Source: Flavobacterium commune (GTDB lineage Bacteria > Bacteroidota > Bacteroidia > Flavobacteriales > Flavobacteriaceae). From it: 64,000 bases of DNA. Positions 63,024 through 64,000 of this stretch are shown piece by piece (position 1 is the first letter of the stretch; every line of letters starts with the position of its first letter). The notes below the pieces were generated by a model. The model made no database searches, was not told where the DNA came from, and saw only the letters and a list, made by a program, of their open reading frames with translations. The stretch is from contig NZ_CP017774.1 of assembly GCF_001857965.1 (NCBI RefSeq), forward strand, positions 3,658,001 to 3,722,000, written 5' to 3'. The position numbers and the translations under genes are program-made.

Positions 63024-64000
63024 ATGACATTAGAAACAAAAAAAAATGCGTTTATTGAATTAGGAAAATTTTTAAGTCAATTTTCCGAAGCCGAAAACAC
63101 CCAAAAAAAAGACGTTTTAGGCAATGCTGTTTTTTTTGATTCTTTTGTTGATTTAATCCATCTATCTCAATCTCATAATGGATGGTACACTCCTGAACAA
63201 GTGTATTATGCGGTTCAATCCTGGACAAATGCCCTGACAGCAGAAAACCTGAATACCTGGTTAAATGCTTATGATTTTACCAATGTAAAACCAAAGAAAA
63301 TTGCACTGATACTAGCCGGAAACATTCCACTGGTTGGTTTCCATGATTTTCTATCAGTACTGGTTACCGGACACGATGTTTTAGTAAAAACATCCTCAAA
63401 CGATCAGCATTTATTGCCTTTTTTAGCCAAATACCTAATTCACATTGCCCCCGAATTAGCTAATAAAATCACTTTTACCGAAGGCAAACTGGAAAATTTT
63501 GATGCCGTAATTGCCACCGGAAGCAACAACACTGCCCGTTATTTTGAATATTACTTTAAAGACAAACCTTCTATTATTCGCAAAAGCCGAAATTCGGTTG
63601 CCATCTTGAATGGAGAAGAAACCAAAGAACAATTAATTGCTTTAGGCGAAGATATTTTCAGATATTTTGGTTTAGGATGCCGCAATGTATCCAAGCTTTT
63701 TGTTCCAAAAGGATATAATTTTGATGCTTTTTTTGAAGCCATCTTCGAATATCAGGATATAATCAAATATGAAAAATACGCCAACAATTACGATTACAAT
63801 AAGGCGGTTTTCCTGATGAGTAATTTCAAATTATTAGACAATGGCTTTTTAACTATCAAAGAAGATAATAGCCATGCCTCTCCTATTTCAAGCGTTTTTT
63901 ACGAATATTACGAAAATCTTGCAGATTTAGAAAAAAGACTGGATTCAGAAGCCGACAATATCCAATGTATTGTGAGTAATAATTTAGTAAAAAATAGCGT
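63024..64000 (+). CDS. Acyl-CoA reductase (LuxC family), N-terminal fragment
   Basis: The first 325 residues of a gene that runs off the window. It is an aldehyde-dehydrogenase-type protein: KIALILAGNIPLVGFHDFLS (read in parts, about 93-112) gives the nucleotide-binding segment, then DAVIATGSNNTARYFEYYF, RKSRNSVAIL, and the catalytic Cys region FGLGCRNVSKLF near 215-226. LuxC-type reductases reduce acyl-CoA to aldehyde; here there is no lux operon, and I recall a similar gene near ferredoxin genes in Bacteroidetes. The physiological role is not known to me. Confidence 0.86.
   Translation, partial: MTLETKKNAFIELGKFLSQFSEAENTQKKDVLGNAVFFDSFVDLIHLSQSHNGWYTPEQVYYAVQSWTNALTAENLNTWLNAYDFTNVKPKKIALILAGNIPLVGFHDFLSVLVTGHDVLVKTSSNDQHLLPFLAKYLIHIAPELANKITFTEGKLENFDAVIATGSNNTARYFEYYFKDKPSIIRKSRNSVAILNGEETKEQLIALGEDIFRYFGLGCRNVSKLFVPKGYNFDAFFEAIFEYQDIIKYEKYANNYDYNKAVFLMSNFKLLDNGFLTIKEDNSHASPISSVFYEYYENLADLEKRLDSEADNIQCIVSNNLVKNS

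Overview
The window is AT-rich and has the gene families, signals and layout of a member of the Flavobacteriaceae, most likely Flavobacterium or a close relative. The evidence is a type IX secretion (T9SS) C-terminal sorting domain and a PorD-like protein; many families I know mainly from flavobacteria (DUF6913, DUF6495, DUF6452, DUF6048, DUF6095); Bacteroidetes-type -7 boxes (TAnnTTTG) ahead of several genes; and no obvious Shine-Dalgarno sequences. Almost all of it is ordinary chromosomal backbone. I saw no tRNA, rRNA, CRISPR array, prophage or insertion sequence.

Layout. 1-9090 (minus): the start of recN, a PorD-like gene, coaBC, rpoZ, bamD, dapA, DUF6913, ligA, DUF6495, then the ribosomal operon rpsF-rpsR-rplI. 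9258-18492: a LytTR response regulator, priA, a YihY-type membrane protein, nadC, a cupin, rlmH, a CHRD lipoprotein, folP with a lipoprotein gene, and a doubled DUF1599 protein. 18499-22428 (plus): a DoxX/MauE-like membrane protein, a TlpA-like thioredoxin, tpiA, prmA and clpS. 22535-29503 (minus): a 2322-residue T9SS-exported protein built largely of 20 near-identical 77-residue MBG-type repeats. 29730-35076: a histidine kinase, SGNH hydrolase, aldo/keto reductase, lipoprotein, serine hydrolase and YdeI-like protein.

35122-36720 is the clearest accessory stretch. A 311-residue orphan gene is bracketed by a 14-bp inverted pair resembling integron cassette ends, next to about 600 bp of hairpin-rich non-coding DNA. 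36777-43906 returns to backbone: rlmD, DUF6452/DUF6048, a THUMP RNA methyltransferase, a methyltransferase-ZIP pair, murQ and DUF6095. 44041-46400 holds an overlapping trio (small antitoxin, ParE/RelE-like toxin, pentapeptide-repeat protein), a DUF922-like HExxH lipoprotein and a small lipoprotein. 46435-49945: TerC, a cNMP/CBS/DUF294 protein coupled to a DEDDh exonuclease. 49977-55309 (minus): the topoisomerase IV genes parE and parC with a complete HepT-MntA (HEPN/MNT) pair between them. 55425-59429: a six-PAS sensor kinase and a lone receiver. 59724-64000: an FMN reductase, ychF, a methyltransferase, a ferredoxin and the start of a LuxC-type acyl-CoA reductase.

The most interesting points are (i) the HepT-MntA pair inside the topoisomerase IV operon, (ii) the ParE-like toxin translationally coupled to a Qnr-like pentapeptide-repeat protein, (iii) the cassette-like orphan gene with flanking inverted repeats, and (iv) the homogenised 4.6-kb repeat array, which includes a block of at least 924 bp present twice without differences I could see. 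Spacers not listed as features (for example 29504-29729, 59430-59723 and 61464-61747) are AT-rich and, apart from the -7 boxes noted, showed me nothing.
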